Below, in pieces: positions 35,714 to 44,542 of a stretch of 51,654 bases of DNA. Source of the stretch: Opitutaceae bacterium (GTDB taxonomy: Bacteria > Verrucomicrobiota > Verrucomicrobiia > Opitutales > Opitutaceae); the NCBI GenBank assembly GCA_023269585.1, contig JAHFTC010000015.1:1-51654 (forward strand). Reading direction: 5' to 3'. A program made the position numbers and the translations under genes. Numbering within the stretch: the first letter of the stretch is position 1; each line of letters starts with the position of its first letter. The notes beneath the pieces were generated by a model, which was given only the letters and a program-made list of their open reading frames with translations, made no database searches and was not told the origin of the DNA.

Positions 35714-36208
35714 TCAGGCCTGAGGTTGCTCGGCGGCCGGAGCAGGAGCCTCGGCGGCGGCCTTCTTGGCGGCCTTGCGCGGACGGCTGCTCTTCTTGTA
35801 GCCCGGATCGTCGGCAGCGACGAGCTCGATGAGCGCCATCTCGGCGGCATCGCCGAGGCGTTGCGGACCGATCTTATAGATGCGGGTGTAGCCGCCGGCG
35901 CGCTGGGCGAACTGCGAAGCCTTCTCGTTGAAGAGGAGGGTGATCGCATCCTCGTTGCGGAGCTCGCCGAGGGCGATGCGGCGCAGATGGAGGGCGCGGG
36001 GCTGAAGCTTGCCGTCCTTCTTCTCGATGGCGGCGGCCTTCTTGGCCTTGGTGATGATCTTCTCGATGAAGGGGCGGAGGGCGCGGGCCTTGGCGAGGGT
36101 GGTCTTGATGCGGCCCTTGGTGATGAGCGAGGCGCCGAGATTGGCGAGGAGCGCCGACCGGTGCTCCTTCTTCACTCCGAGCTGGTGATTGTGTTTGGCG
36201 TGACGCAT
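35714..36208 (-). CDS. rplQ: 50S ribosomal protein L17
   Basis: 164 residues. The start MRHAKHNHQLGVKKEHRSAL and the central LAKARALRPFIEKIITKAKK are L17 signatures. L17 lies near the exit-tunnel side of the large subunit. The core (about 1-135) is of normal length and is followed by an Ala/Lys/Pro-rich tail (KAAKKAAAEAPAPAAEQPQA), which is longer than in E. coli. It is the last gene of the alpha-operon part, 67 bases after rpoA, and is followed by the UUCG hairpin. Confidence 0.97.
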   Translation of the reverse strand: MRHAKHNHQLGVKKEHRSALLANLGASLITKGRIKTTLAKARALRPFIEKIITKAKKAAAIEKKDGKLQPRALHLRRIALGELRNEDAITLLFNEKASQFAQRAGGYTRIYKIGPQRLGDAAEMALIELVAADDPGYKKSSRPRKAAKKAAAEAPAPAAEQPQA

Positions 36209-36275
36209 TGGCGTGAAACGGGTGTGGTGTGCGGCGACTGAAGGGCCGGCCCCTGGCGGGGCGGCCCCGGTCGAC

Positions 36276-37277
36276 TCAGGCTTCCTTCTTGGAGTCGAGG
36301 AGGCGCTCGTCGAACTTCATGCCGAGCGAGAGGCCGAGGCCCTCGAGCTTTTCCTTGATTTCGTTGAGCGACTTCTTGCCGAAGTTGCGGTACTTGAGCA
36401 TCTCCTGCTCGGTCTTCATCGCGAGCTCACCGACGGTGGTGATGTTGGCGTTGTTGAGGCAGTTGGCCGCGCGAACGGACAGCTCGATCTCGTTGACCGA
36501 CATGTTGAGGAGCTTGCGGAGCTTGTTCTGCTCCTCGCTGACCTCGGGCTGGACGCTCTCGAACTCGTAGTGCTCCTGCGAGACCCGGTCGAAGACGTCG
36601 AGGTGGTGTTTGAGGATCGAGGCGGACTGCTTGAGGCCATCGTCCGGGGTGATGCGGCCGTCGGTCCAGACTTCGAGCACGAGCTTGTCGTAGTCGGTGA
36701 TCTGGCCCACGCGGGTGGCTTCCACGGAGTACTTCACGAGCCGGACCGGAGAGAAGAGGGAATCGATCGGGATGACACCGATCGGCTGGTCCTCCTTCTT
36801 GTTCTCGGAGCCGGGGCAGTAGCCGCGGCCGGTCTTGATCTCGACCTCGGCCTCGAACGTGCGCACACGGTCGAGGGTGCAGATGAGCTGCTCGGGATTG
36901 ATGATCTGGACGTTGGAGTCCGGGGTGATGTCGGCGGCGGTGATCGCGCCCTCCTTGTGCACCTTGATGTGAAGGATGATCGGCTCGCGCTTGTGCGAGA
37001 TGATCAGGATCTTCTTGAGGTTGAGGACGATGTCGGTGACATCCTCGACAACGCCGTCGATGCTCTGGAACTCGTGGCTCACACCGTCGATGCGAATCGA
37101 CGAGATTGCCGCGCCTTCGATGGAGCTGAGGAGCACACGGCGCAGCGAATTGCCGACCGTGTGTCCATAGCCGGCCTCGAACGGCTCGGCGATGAACTTG
37201 GCGTAGGTGGCCGTGGAGCCTTCCTCGACCTTCACCAGCTTGTTGGGCAGTTCGAACTTACCGAGACGCTTGGGCAT
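36276..37277 (-). CDS. rpoA: DNA-directed RNA polymerase subunit alpha
   Basis: 333 residues, the normal length. The N-terminal assembly domain includes EPFEAGYGHTVGNSLRRVLLSSIEGAA and the strand block around VEIKTGRGYCPG. The C-terminal domain has LNMSVNEIELSVRAANCLNN and MLKYRNFGKKSLNEIKEKL, the DNA- and regulator-binding helices. It dimerises to start RNA polymerase assembly. Genes for S4 upstream and L17 downstream give the classic alpha-operon order. Confidence 0.98.
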   Translation of the reverse strand: MPKRLGKFELPNKLVKVEEGSTATYAKFIAEPFEAGYGHTVGNSLRRVLLSSIEGAAISSIRIDGVSHEFQSIDGVVEDVTDIVLNLKKILIISHKREPIILHIKVHKEGAITAADITPDSNVQIINPEQLICTLDRVRTFEAEVEIKTGRGYCPGSENKKEDQPIGVIPIDSLFSPVRLVKYSVEATRVGQITDYDKLVLEVWTDGRITPDDGLKQSASILKHHLDVFDRVSQEHYEFESVQPEVSEEQNKLRKLLNMSVNEIELSVRAANCLNNANITTVGELAMKTEQEMLKYRNFGKKSLNEIKEKLEGLGLSLGMKFDERLLDSKKEA

Positions 37278-37344
37278 GGTGCGAAACGATGAGGGTTGCG
37301 ATGATTAGGATTGGTTGATCAGCGGACGCCGGGTGCAGCACGCG

Positions 37345-37956
37345 TTAGCGGCTGTAGAACTCGACGACCAGCTGCTCGTTGATGCCGGGGTCCATCTCCT
37401 CACGGGTGGGGAGGCGGACGATGGTGGCCTTGAGGGCCTCGGCATTGAGGGTGAGCCACGCCGGAGGCGTGCGGAGGCGATTCTCCTCCAGATTGCGCAC
37501 GGCGATCTGCCGGGAGCCCGGCTTGGCGCGGACATCGACCTCATCGCCCGGGAGGACGTTGTAGCTCGAGATGTCGACCTTCTTGCCGTTGATGCGGACG
37601 TGGCCGTGATTGACGAACTGGCGGGCGGCGCTGCGGGTCTTCGCGAAGCCGAGCAGGTAGATCACGCTGTCGAGCCGCGTCTCCAGAAGCTGGAGGAAGC
37701 GGGCGCCGGTGACGCCGCGCTCACGCTTGGCGATGGCGAAGATGCGGCGGAACTGCCGTTCGAGCAGGCCGTAGGTGTAGCGGAGCTTTTGCTTCTCGAT
37801 GAGCCCCTTGGCGTATTCGGAAGTCTTGCGGCGAGCGGCCTTGGGGCCGTGCTGGCCAGGGGGGAAGTTGCGCTTCTCGAGCGCCTTCGTCGGGCCCATG
37901 ATGGGGGCGCCGAAGCGGCGGTTGATACGGGCAACAGGACCGGTGTAACGAGCCAT
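37345..37956 (-). CDS. rpsD: 30S ribosomal protein S4
   Basis: 203 residues from the ATG at 37956 (MARYTGPVARINRRFGAPIM). It has the Cys-less N-terminal form, without zinc ligands. The S4 RNA-binding domain is RLDSVIYLLGFAKTRSAARQ with VNHGHVRINGKKVDISSY. S4 binds the 5' domain of 16S rRNA early in assembly. In other bacteria it also represses its own operon, but no target structure was identified here. Confidence 0.97.
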   Translation of the reverse strand: MARYTGPVARINRRFGAPIMGPTKALEKRNFPPGQHGPKAARRKTSEYAKGLIEKQKLRYTYGLLERQFRRIFAIAKRERGVTGARFLQLLETRLDSVIYLLGFAKTRSAARQFVNHGHVRINGKKVDISSYNVLPGDEVDVRAKPGSRQIAVRNLEENRLRTPPAWLTLNAEALKATIVRLPTREEMDPGINEQLVVEFYSR

Positions 37957-38003
37957 GGAAAAGAAACGGTCGGAGGTGAAAGATGTGGTGGTGTACGGCG
38001 CGA

Positions 38004-38582
38004 TCAGACGCGACGACGCTTGCGCGGGCGGCAGCCGTTGTGCGGGATCGGCGTGATGTCGACGATCGCGGAGACCTCGAGGCCGACGGCCTGGAGGGCG
38101 CGCACGGCGGAGTCGCGGCCGAGGCCGGGACCGGCGATGCGGATCTGGATCTCCTTGAGACCGTGGGCCATGGCGCCGCGAGCGGCTTCCTGGGCGACGA
38201 TCTGGGCGGCGTAGGCGGTGGACTTGCGCGAACCGCGGAAGTTGCACTTGCCGGCGCTGGCCCAGGAGATGACGTTGCCCTTCAAATCAGTGATCGAGAC
38301 GATCGTGTTATTGAAGGAGGCGGTCACGAAGGCGATGCCGGTCGTGATGTTCTTCGCACCCTTGGCCTTGCGGACCTTGAGCGCGGTGACCTCGTCCTTG
38401 AGGAGGTCGGCACCGGTGGCGATCTTCGGAGCCTCGGCCGGAGCGGCTTCGGCGGCGGGCGCGGCGGCCTTGTCGGCAGCAGCGGGGGCCTTGACGGCCT
38501 TGGTCTCTTCAGCGGCGGCGGCCTCGACGGGCTTGCCTTCCTTCTTCGGAGCCTTCTTGGGAGCGGATTTCTCTTCAGCCAT
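38004..38582 (-). CDS. rpsK: 30S ribosomal protein S11 with long N-terminal extension
   Basis: 192 residues, where S11 is usually about 129. Residues 1 to about 70 form a Lys/Ala/Pro/Glu-rich tail ([20 protein letters not shown]...). The conserved core follows: [56 protein letters not shown] and the C-terminal [13 protein letters not shown]11 sits on the platform of the small subunit near the mRNA exit. The ATG lies 11 bases after the rpsM stop. Confidence 0.96.
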   Translation of the reverse strand: MAEEKSAPKKAPKKEGKPVEAAAAEETKAVKAPAAADKAAAPAAEAAPAEAPKIATGADLLKDEVTALKVRKAKGAKNITTGIAFVTASFNNTIVSITDLKGNVISWASAGKCNFRGSRKSTAYAAQIVAQEAARGAMAHGLKEIQIRIAGPGLGRDSAVRALQAVGLEVSAIVDITPIPHNGCRPRKRRRV

Positions 38583-38593
38583 GGCGGTGCGTG

Positions 38594-38971
38594 TTACTCG
38601 GCTTTCTTGGAGACACCAACGGTCTTGCGCGGGCCCTTGCGGGTGCGAGCGTTGGTCTTGGTGCGCTGGCCGCGCACGGGCAGGCTGCGGCGATGACGCG
38701 TGCCTCGGTAGCAGTTGATCGCCTGGAGACGGCGGATGTTGGAGGTGATCTCACGACGGAGATCGCCCTCAACCACCCACTTCTTCTCAGCGATGAAGGA
38801 CATGATCTTGTTGAGCTGCTCCTCCGAGAGATCGGAAGCGCGCATGTTGGGATCGATGCCGATTTGCGCGACGATCAGGTCGGCCCGGTCGGGGCCGACA
38901 CCGTAGATGTAACGCAGGGCGTACGGGACTTTTTTCTTGGCGGGGATTTCCACCCCAAGGAGACGAGGCAT
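38594..38971 (-). CDS. rpsM: 30S ribosomal protein S13
   Basis: 125 residues. It has the helix-two-turn-helix segment [20 protein letters not shown] and the C-terminal [23 protein letters not shown] motif (split here: [16 protein letters not shown]). S13 contacts the tRNA and the large subunit in the head. It follows map after 41 bases. The usual infA and rpmJ genes are not found in that gap. Confidence 0.97.
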   Translation of the reverse strand: MPRLLGVEIPAKKKVPYALRYIYGVGPDRADLIVAQIGIDPNMRASDLSEEQLNKIMSFIAEKKWVVEGDLRREITSNIRRLQAINCYRGTRHRRSLPVRGQRTKTNARTRKGPRKTVGVSKKAE

Positions 38972-39012
38972 GGTGTTGAGTTAGAAGTGTGGTTGGAAAA
39001 GTGGTGAGCGAG

Positions 39013-39786
39013 TCAGGCGGTCGGGATCGTGAGGATCTCGGGGCCGGTCTCGGTGGTGAGCACGGTGTGTTCGAAGTGGGCGGAGGGCTTGCGGTCGGCG
39101 GCGACGATGGTCCAGCCGTCGGAGAGGGTCTCGATGCGGTGAACGCCCATGTTGACCATGGGTTCGATCGCCAACGTCATGCCCGGGCGGATCTTTTCGC
39201 CAGTGCCCTTGCGGCCGAAGTTTGGGATCTGCGGTTCCTCGTGCATCGAGCGACCGACCCCGTGGCCGACCATATCGCGAACCACGCTGAATCCATTTCC
39301 TTCGACGAAGGTTTGGATGGCATGGGAGATGTCGCCGATGCGGTTGCCGACCTTGGCGCACTCGATGCCGTGATAGAGCGCGGCTTCGGTGATCTTCAGC
39401 AGGCGGTCGACCTCCGGTGCGGTGGCGCCGATGCGGGCGGTGGTGGCGTTGTCGCCGATCCAGCCCCGGTATTCGACGACGACGTCGAGCGAGACGATGT
39501 CGCCGGGGCGGAGGATGCGCTTGATGGAGCCGATCCCGTGCACGACCTCCTCGTTGACGGAGATGCAAGTGTAGGCGGGATAGGCGCGCTGGCCGCGCGA
39601 GGTGCGGTAGTTGAAACACGCACTGCGGGCCCCGTAGCCTTCGATGAGCTTCTTTGCTTCCTGGTCGAGATCGTAGGTGCTGATCCCCGGCGCGGCGAGC
39701 GCCCGCATCTTGGCGAGCACATCGGCGGCGACGCGGCAGGCGTCGCGCATTCCGGCGATCCCCTCCTTGTTCTTGATCGGAATCAT
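39013..39786 (-). CDS. map: Methionine aminopeptidase, type I
   Basis: 257 residues from the ATG at 39786, overlapping the stop of the adk-like gene (ATGA). It removes the initiator Met from new proteins. Metal ligands are visible: the two Asp in IVSLDVVVEYRGWIGDNAT, His in GHGVGRSMHEEP, Glu in MTLAIEPM, and Glu in FEHTVLTTETG. It has the short form without an N-terminal zinc or SH3 extension. Its place after secY and an adenylate-kinase position is standard for spc operons. Confidence 0.96.
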   Translation of the reverse strand: MIPIKNKEGIAGMRDACRVAADVLAKMRALAAPGISTYDLDQEAKKLIEGYGARSACFNYRTSRGQRAYPAYTCISVNEEVVHGIGSIKRILRPGDIVSLDVVVEYRGWIGDNATTARIGATAPEVDRLLKITEAALYHGIECAKVGNRIGDISHAIQTFVEGNGFSVVRDMVGHGVGRSMHEEPQIPNFGRKGTGEKIRPGMTLAIEPMVNMGVHRIETLSDGWTIVAADRKPSAHFEHTVLTTETGPEILTIPTA

Positions 39787-40259
39787 ACGAGGGAAAGGGA
39801 CCGGGCGGTCTGTTCGTCGGCTTCGACGAGCAAACCGCGAGTGCGATAATGGTCGGCCGCTGGACCGGATGATCCGGCGACTACCAGACAGGCGTCGAGG
39901 TCTTCGCCGCGGACTTCGAGCCACTCGTCAAAAACGAGCGCCTGAAGCGCGGTGCGCGGAAACCCGAGAAGGCGGAATCCGCTCTCGGCCCGGCGGGCGA
40001 AGTACCAGCGTCGAACCACTGCGAGAACCGTCTCGTCGTCTGGGACGGCACCTTCCTTGGCTGCGCGTCTTAGCGCGGCACCCAGGGATGTCTGTCGTTG
40101 CGACTCGGCGGAAAGCAAAGCTTCGGTTGAAACGTGCTCAGAAATCAAAGAACGGAATAGGCAAGGGACCGAACCTGAGCATTCGGCCCCCGTTGGGAGA
40201 ATCAGGAGTTTGGATTTTGGCGATCCAAGCAGGGAAAAGAGATCGGAAATGGCAACCAT
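39783..40259 (-). CDS. Degenerate adenylate kinase-like protein
   Basis: 158 residues in the position where adk stands in many spc operons (after secY, before map). Similarity to adenylate kinase is visible along the chain: LLILPTGAECSGSVPCLFRS aligns with the P-loop strand, HVSTEALL with the AMP-binding HISTGDML, AKEGAVPDDETVLAVV with the G-x-x-VPDE helix, and LLGFPRTALQALVFDEWL with LDGFPRTxxQA. The P-loop G-x-P-G-S-G-K is lost (no Lys), the catalytic Asp of DGFPRT is changed to Leu, and the LID with its Arg residues is missing (normal length about 215). Catalysis looks unlikely. It may have a structural or regulatory role. The overlap with map suggests coupled translation. Confidence 0.7.
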   Translation of the reverse strand: MVAISDLFSLLGSPKSKLLILPTGAECSGSVPCLFRSLISEHVSTEALLSAESQRQTSLGAALRRAAKEGAVPDDETVLAVVRRWYFARRAESGFRLLGFPRTALQALVFDEWLEVRGEDLDACLVVAGSSGPAADHYRTRGLLVEADEQTARSLSLV

Positions 40260-40277
40260 CCCCCGCGAAGTAAAGAC

Positions 40278-41780
40278 TTATGATTGGCTAAAGTAACGAA
40301 TCGCCCACGCGATGAGGCCGATGGCGAGCAGCGAACCGCAGGCGAGCAGCAAGGGCTGGATATTCTTCGCCTCGGCGCTGTCGGCGAGGCCCGACATCGT
40401 AGTGCTGCGCGCACGAATCCGGCCCTTCTTGAGGAACCCGTCGTAATGACGCTGGAGGAGATAGGTCTCCAACTGGCGCATCGTGTCGAGCATGACACCC
40501 ACGGTGATGAGCATTCCTGTGCCGCCGAAGAAATAGGCGAGGCGTTGGGGAAGACTGATCTTCTGGTAAAGGAAATCGGGCATGACCGCGATGAACGTGA
40601 GGGCGATGGCTCCGAAGAGCGTCAGGCGCGTCATCACGAAATCTAGGAACTTGGCCGTCGGCTCACCGGGGCGCACGCCGGGAATGTACCCACCGTACTT
40701 CTTGAGATCGTCGGCAATCTGGATCGGTTTGAACATCACCGACACCCAGAAATAGCTGAAGAACAGGATGAGGAGCGCGTTGCCGGAGTAGTACAACCAG
40801 TCGCCGCGGTTGAGCCGTTCGGCGAAGTCGAGCAGGAACGGCAGATTGAACTTCGCGCCGGCGAACTGCATGAGCATCGGCGGGAACATGAGCAACGCGC
40901 TCGCAAAGATCACAGGCATGACGCCGGAATAGTTGATCTTGAGCGGGAGGAAGGAGCTTTGTCCGCCGTAGACGCGCTGGCCCACCACGCGTTTGGCGTA
41001 CTGGACCGGAATCTTACGCTGCGCTTGGGTCAACGCCACGATGAACGCCGTGACGCCGAAGAACAGGGTGACCATGATCACCGCGTGCAGCACGCCGAAG
41101 CTTTGGCCGGTGCCGATCGGAGCAAAGAAGAGCTGATAGGTTTGCATCGCGGCGCCCGGGATATCGGCCAAGATGCCGATCGTGATCAGGATCGAGATGC
41201 CGTTGCCGACGCCGCGCTGCGTGATCTGCTCGCCGAGCCACATCATCAACAGCGTTCCGGCCGTGAGGAAGATGGTCGAGGTCACCAAGAACCAACCCCG
41301 GTGGGCGATGACGATCGGGCCGTAGAGGGCCTCGTTATAGCCGGGGAAGAGACGTCCGGGATTCTCCAGCGCTCCGAGGAGCAACCCGCCTTGGATGATG
41401 CAGATAACCACCGTCAGGTAGCGGGTATACTGCTGGACTTTCTGGCGGCCGACATCGACTTCCTGCTGCAGCCGCGCCAACTGGGGCACCACGGCGACCA
41501 ACAACTGCATGATGATCGAGGCGCTGACATTGGGCATGATGCCCATCGCGCAGATCGCACCCTTCAGCAGGGCGCCGCCGGTGAACATGTTGTACAGACC
41601 GATGACCGCACCCGCACCCGACGCCGCCTGGTCGGCGAAGAATTTCTGCAACGGCATCGGATCGATGCCGGGCAGCGGGATGTGGGCGCCAACGCGCGCC
41701 ACAAAAATGAGGGCCATCGTGAAGAAAATCCGTTGCCGCAGCTCGGGAATCTTCAGGCAGTTCGCAAAGGCGGAGAACAC
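40278..41780 (-). CDS. secY: Preprotein translocase subunit SecY
   Basis: 500 residues (usual 430-440). Ten canonical membrane helices form the protein-conducting channel. Recognisable blocks: IPLPGIDP near the first helix, IMPNVSASIIMQLL, the loop WLGEQITQRGVGNGISI, KRVVGQRVYGGQSSFLPLKINYSGVMPVIFASALL, and GTGMLITVGVMLDTMRQLE before the usual C-terminus. After the normal end (YDGFLKKGRIRARS) a linker and an additional hydrophobic helix (IQPLLLACGSLLAIGLIAWA) follow. It partners SecE/SecG and SecA. The next gene starts 18 bases downstream. Confidence 0.97.
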   Translation of the reverse strand: MFSAFANCLKIPELRQRIFFTMALIFVARVGAHIPLPGIDPMPLQKFFADQAASGAGAVIGLYNMFTGGALLKGAICAMGIMPNVSASIIMQLLVAVVPQLARLQQEVDVGRQKVQQYTRYLTVVICIIQGGLLLGALENPGRLFPGYNEALYGPIVIAHRGWFLVTSTIFLTAGTLLMMWLGEQITQRGVGNGISILITIGILADIPGAAMQTYQLFFAPIGTGQSFGVLHAVIMVTLFFGVTAFIVALTQAQRKIPVQYAKRVVGQRVYGGQSSFLPLKINYSGVMPVIFASALLMFPPMLMQFAGAKFNLPFLLDFAERLNRGDWLYYSGNALLILFFSYFWVSVMFKPIQIADDLKKYGGYIPGVRPGEPTAKFLDFVMTRLTLFGAIALTFIAVMPDFLYQKISLPQRLAYFFGGTGMLITVGVMLDTMRQLETYLLQRHYDGFLKKGRIRARSTTMSGLADSAEAKNIQPLLLACGSLLAIGLIAWAIRYFSQS

Positions 41781-41841
41781 AGGAGGGTTTGTTCGGAAGG
41801 GGGAAAAGGGCGGCGCACCCGAAGGCGCGCCGGAGAGAACA

Positions 41842-42288
41842 TCAGGCTACGAGAGCCTGTCCGCCCGCCTTTTCGATCTTCTCCTTGGCAGTGTCGGAGA
41901 ATTTCGCCGCGGTCACCTTGATGGCGCGGGCGAGTTCGCCGTTGCCCAGGACCTTAACCGGAAGGCTGGCATCGCGCGTGATTCCGACCTGAGCCAGAAG
42001 CTGGGCGTCGATTTCCGTCACCGAGTCGTCGAAGCGGGCGAGATCGCTCACATTGACGACCGAGAAGACGGTCTTGAAGTTCTTGTTGTTGAAACCGCGG
42101 TGCGGGAGCTTGCGGTAGAGGGGCATCTGGCCGCCTTCGAATCCGGGGCGGATGCTGCCGCCCGAGCGAGCGGTCTGGCCTTTGCCACCCTTGCCGGAGG
42201 TCTTGCCGTGTCCCCCACCCTCGCCGCAGCCGACGCGCTTGCGACGGTGGACGGCTCCGGGGGTGTTCTTGAGTTCGTGAAGCTTCAT
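41842..42288 (-). CDS. rplO: 50S ribosomal protein L15
   Basis: 148 residues. MKLHELKNTPGAVHRRKRVG with GGGHGKTSGKGGKGQTARSG is the L15 Gly-rich N-terminal arm that threads into 23S rRNA. The C-terminal domain ends KTKEKIEKAGG-like (TAKEKIEKAGGQALVA). It follows rpsE directly. No rpmD (L30) gene fits in the 27-base gap. Confidence 0.97.
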   Translation of the reverse strand: MKLHELKNTPGAVHRRKRVGCGEGGGHGKTSGKGGKGQTARSGGSIRPGFEGGQMPLYRKLPHRGFNNKNFKTVFSVVNVSDLARFDDSVTEIDAQLLAQVGITRDASLPVKVLGNGELARAIKVTAAKFSDTAKEKIEKAGGQALVA

Positions 42289-42315
42289 GATCGCTGGATG
42301 GTTGCGCGGGGCCGA

Positions 42316-42831
42316 TCAGGCCTGGCGGACTTTCTGGAACTGTTCGGCGGTGCGCAGCTGGCGCAGACCGAGCAGGGTGGCGTTGACGACCGCGATATGG
42401 TTCTTCGAACCCATCGACTTGGAGAGAACGTTGTGGACACCGGCGGCCTCGAGGATCGCGCGGACGCCGCCGCCGGCGATGACGCCGGTACCGGGGCTGG
42501 CGGGGCGAAGGAGAACCTTGCCGCCGTCGTACTCACCGAGGACCTCGTGGGGGATGGTGTCCCCCTTGAGCTTGACGGTGACCATGTTCTTACGGGCGTT
42601 TTCGGTGCCCTTGCGGATCGCATCCGGCACTTCATTGGCCTTGCCGTAGCCGATTCCGACCATGCCCTTGCCATCGCCGACGACGGCGAGAGCGGAGAAG
42701 CTGAAGCGACGACCGCCCTTGACGACCTTGGCGCAGCGGTTGATGAAAACGACCTTTTCGATGAGGCCGGATTCCGGGGCTTCAGGAGCGCCGCGACCAC
42801 GATCGGAGGAAGAGGAACGAGAGTGTTGCAT
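42316..42831 (-). CDS. rpsE: 30S ribosomal protein S5
   Basis: 171 residues. The double-stranded-RNA-binding-like domain has [21 protein letters not shown] and [15 protein letters not shown]. The C-terminal domain has [34 protein letters not shown]5 lines the mRNA entry site and affects decoding accuracy. It starts with a short acidic-basic leader ([14 protein letters not shown]). Confidence 0.97.
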   Translation of the reverse strand: MQHSRSSSSDRGRGAPEAPESGLIEKVVFINRCAKVVKGGRRFSFSALAVVGDGKGMVGIGYGKANEVPDAIRKGTENARKNMVTVKLKGDTIPHEVLGEYDGGKVLLRPASPGTGVIAGGGVRAILEAAGVHNVLSKSMGSKNHIAVVNATLLGLRQLRTAEQFQKVRQA

Positions 42832-42840
42832 GGTCTCGGA

Positions 42841-43203
42841 TTAGAACTTCAGACCGGCCTCGCGGACGGCTTCGGCGAATGTTTTGACCTTACCGTGATA
42901 ACGGCGGCCGTTGCGGTCGAAGACGACGCTGCTGATACCGGCGGCGACGGCCTTGGCGGCGAACGAGCCGGCCAAGGTCTTGGCGCTGGTCCCGTTGGCG
43001 GCGAGCTTCTGGGCCCGCAGATCGGGGGTGAGAGTCGAGACGGCGACAAGGGTTGCACCCTTCACGTCGTCGATGGCCTGGGCGTAGATGTGCTTGCCGC
43101 TGAAGTGGACGCAGAGACGCGGGCGAACGGCGGTGCCGACGACCTTCTTGCGGATGCGCCACTTGCGCTTCTGGAGCAGCTGGGCTTTGCGAATGGTATT
43201 CAT
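42841..43203 (-). CDS. rplR: 50S ribosomal protein L18
   Basis: 120 residues, normal length. [31 protein letters not shown] is the conserved 5S rRNA-binding part. [24 protein letters not shown] is the C-terminal signature. It binds 5S rRNA with L5. It lies between L6 and S5 in the usual order. Confidence 0.97.
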   Translation of the reverse strand: MNTIRKAQLLQKRKWRIRKKVVGTAVRPRLCVHFSGKHIYAQAIDDVKGATLVAVSTLTPDLRAQKLAANGTSAKTLAGSFAAKAVAAGISSVVFDRNGRRYHGKVKTFAEAVREAGLKF

Positions 43204-43232
43204 CGCTGGATTCCTTTTGGTTGGTGGCGCGA

Positions 43233-43769
43233 TTAGGCGACGGTCTTGCCTTCCTTGCGGCGGACACGCTCGCCGACGAGACGCACGCCCTTGCCCTTGT
43301 AGGGTTCCGGCGGATAGAAGGCGCGGATTTCCGTGGCGACCTTGCCGACGAGCTGTTTGTTGCAGCCCTCGACCTTGACCTTGGTCTGTTCGACCACGGT
43401 GACTTTGATCCCCTCGGGGATGTCATACTTGATCGGGTGCGAGTAGCCGAGGGCGAGGTCGACGACCTTGCCGACAACGGCCGCCTTGAAGCCGACGCCT
43501 TGGATCTCGAGATCCTTGGTGTAGCCTTCGACGACGCCGATGACCATGCCGTTGATCACCGAGCGCGCGGTGCCGTGCATCGCGTTGGCGAAACGGGTCT
43601 CGACGGCGGGCGTGACGACAATCTTGCCGTCGGCCTGCTCGATCTTGACGGCCGGATTGAAGGTCTGCTGAACCTTGCCCTTCGGTCCCTCGACGAGGAC
43701 GGTGCCGTCCTTGATCGAGACCTTGACCTTGGCAGGGATGGCAATGGGGAGTTTTCCGATACGACTCAT
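43233..43769 (-). CDS. rplF: 50S ribosomal protein L6
   Basis: 178 residues, normal length. [19 protein letters not shown] starts the first of two related domains. [26 protein letters not shown] at the end is the C-terminal L6 signature that contacts the sarcin-ricin region. It follows rpsH. Confidence 0.97.
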   Translation of the reverse strand: MSRIGKLPIAIPAKVKVSIKDGTVLVEGPKGKVQQTFNPAVKIEQADGKIVVTPAVETRFANAMHGTARSVINGMVIGVVEGYTKDLEIQGVGFKAAVVGKVVDLALGYSHPIKYDIPEGIKVTVVEQTKVKVEGCNKQLVGKVATEIRAFYPPEPYKGKGVRLVGERVRRKEGKTVA

Positions 43770-43783
43770 GGTGGTGCTCTCCG

Positions 43784-44176
43784 TTACCAGATGCTGCAGA
43801 GGAGCTCGCCACCAAGCTTTTGGCGGCGGGCGTCTTGGTCCTTCATCAGACCCTTGGAGGTCGAGACGATGGAAATGCCGAGACCGTTGAGCACGCGCGG
43901 AATATCGCGGTAACCGTAATAGAGACGGCGGCCGGGTGTGCTCAGACGGCGGAGATTGGTGATGGCGGGGACGTTGTCCACGTACTTGAGACGGACAACG
44001 ACGGTCTTGTGACCGGCTTCATCCTGGCCCTCGGAGACGTCGGAGACGTAGCCCTCTTCCTTGAGGATGCGGGCGAGCGCAGCCTTCAGGGTGCTATGCG
44101 GCACAACGCAGTCGGCCAAACCGGCCTTGGCTGCGTTGCGGACCCGCGTGAGAAAATCACTGATTGGATCGGTCAT
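43784..44176 (-). CDS. rpsH: 30S ribosomal protein S8
   Basis: 130 residues. MTDPISDFLTRVRNAAKAG is the N-terminal domain. LRRLSTPGRRLYYGYRDIPRVLNGLGISIVSTSKGLM(KD) is the C-terminal signature that binds the central 16S domain, and it ends GGELLCSIW. In E. coli S8 represses the spc operon. Whether it does so here cannot be seen. Confidence 0.97.
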   Translation of the reverse strand: MTDPISDFLTRVRNAAKAGLADCVVPHSTLKAALARILKEEGYVSDVSEGQDEAGHKTVVVRLKYVDNVPAITNLRRLSTPGRRLYYGYRDIPRVLNGLGISIVSTSKGLMKDQDARRQKLGGELLCSIW

Positions 44177-44229
44177 GGTGCGTGTGGATGGGGACCGGCC
44201 GATATCCTACTGCCGGTCCGAAAAGGTCT

Positions 44230-44535
44230 TTACCAGGAGCTCTTGGTGACGCCCGGAATCTTGCCGTTCAGGGCGAGTTCGCGGAACGTGATACGGGAAA
44301 CGCGATAGCGGCGGATATAGCCACGCGGACGGCCGCTGAGCGCGCAACGATTGCGCACGCGGATGGCGGCGGAGTTGCGGGGCAGCTTGGACATCGCCTT
44401 CTGCGCCGCGAAGAACTCCTCGTCGGAAGTCTTCGGGTTGGCGAGGATGGCCTTCAGCTCGGCGCGCTTCGCCGCGTGTTTTTCAACGAGGGCGATGCGG
44501 CGGTTGTTCTTCTCGATGGCGGAAGTTTTCGGCAT
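44230..44535 (-). CDS. rpsN: 30S ribosomal protein S14 (zinc-free, long form)
   Basis: 101 residues from the ATG at 44535. It is the E. coli-like form without the CxxC zinc ligands. [20 protein letters not shown] with [18 protein letters not shown] carries the S14 signature. It lies between L5 and S8, the standard spc order. Confidence 0.97.
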   Translation of the reverse strand: MPKTSAIEKNNRRIALVEKHAAKRAELKAILANPKTSDEEFFAAQKAMSKLPRNSAAIRVRNRCALSGRPRGYIRRYRVSRITFRELALNGKIPGVTKSSW

Positions 44536-44542
44536 GGCGGGA

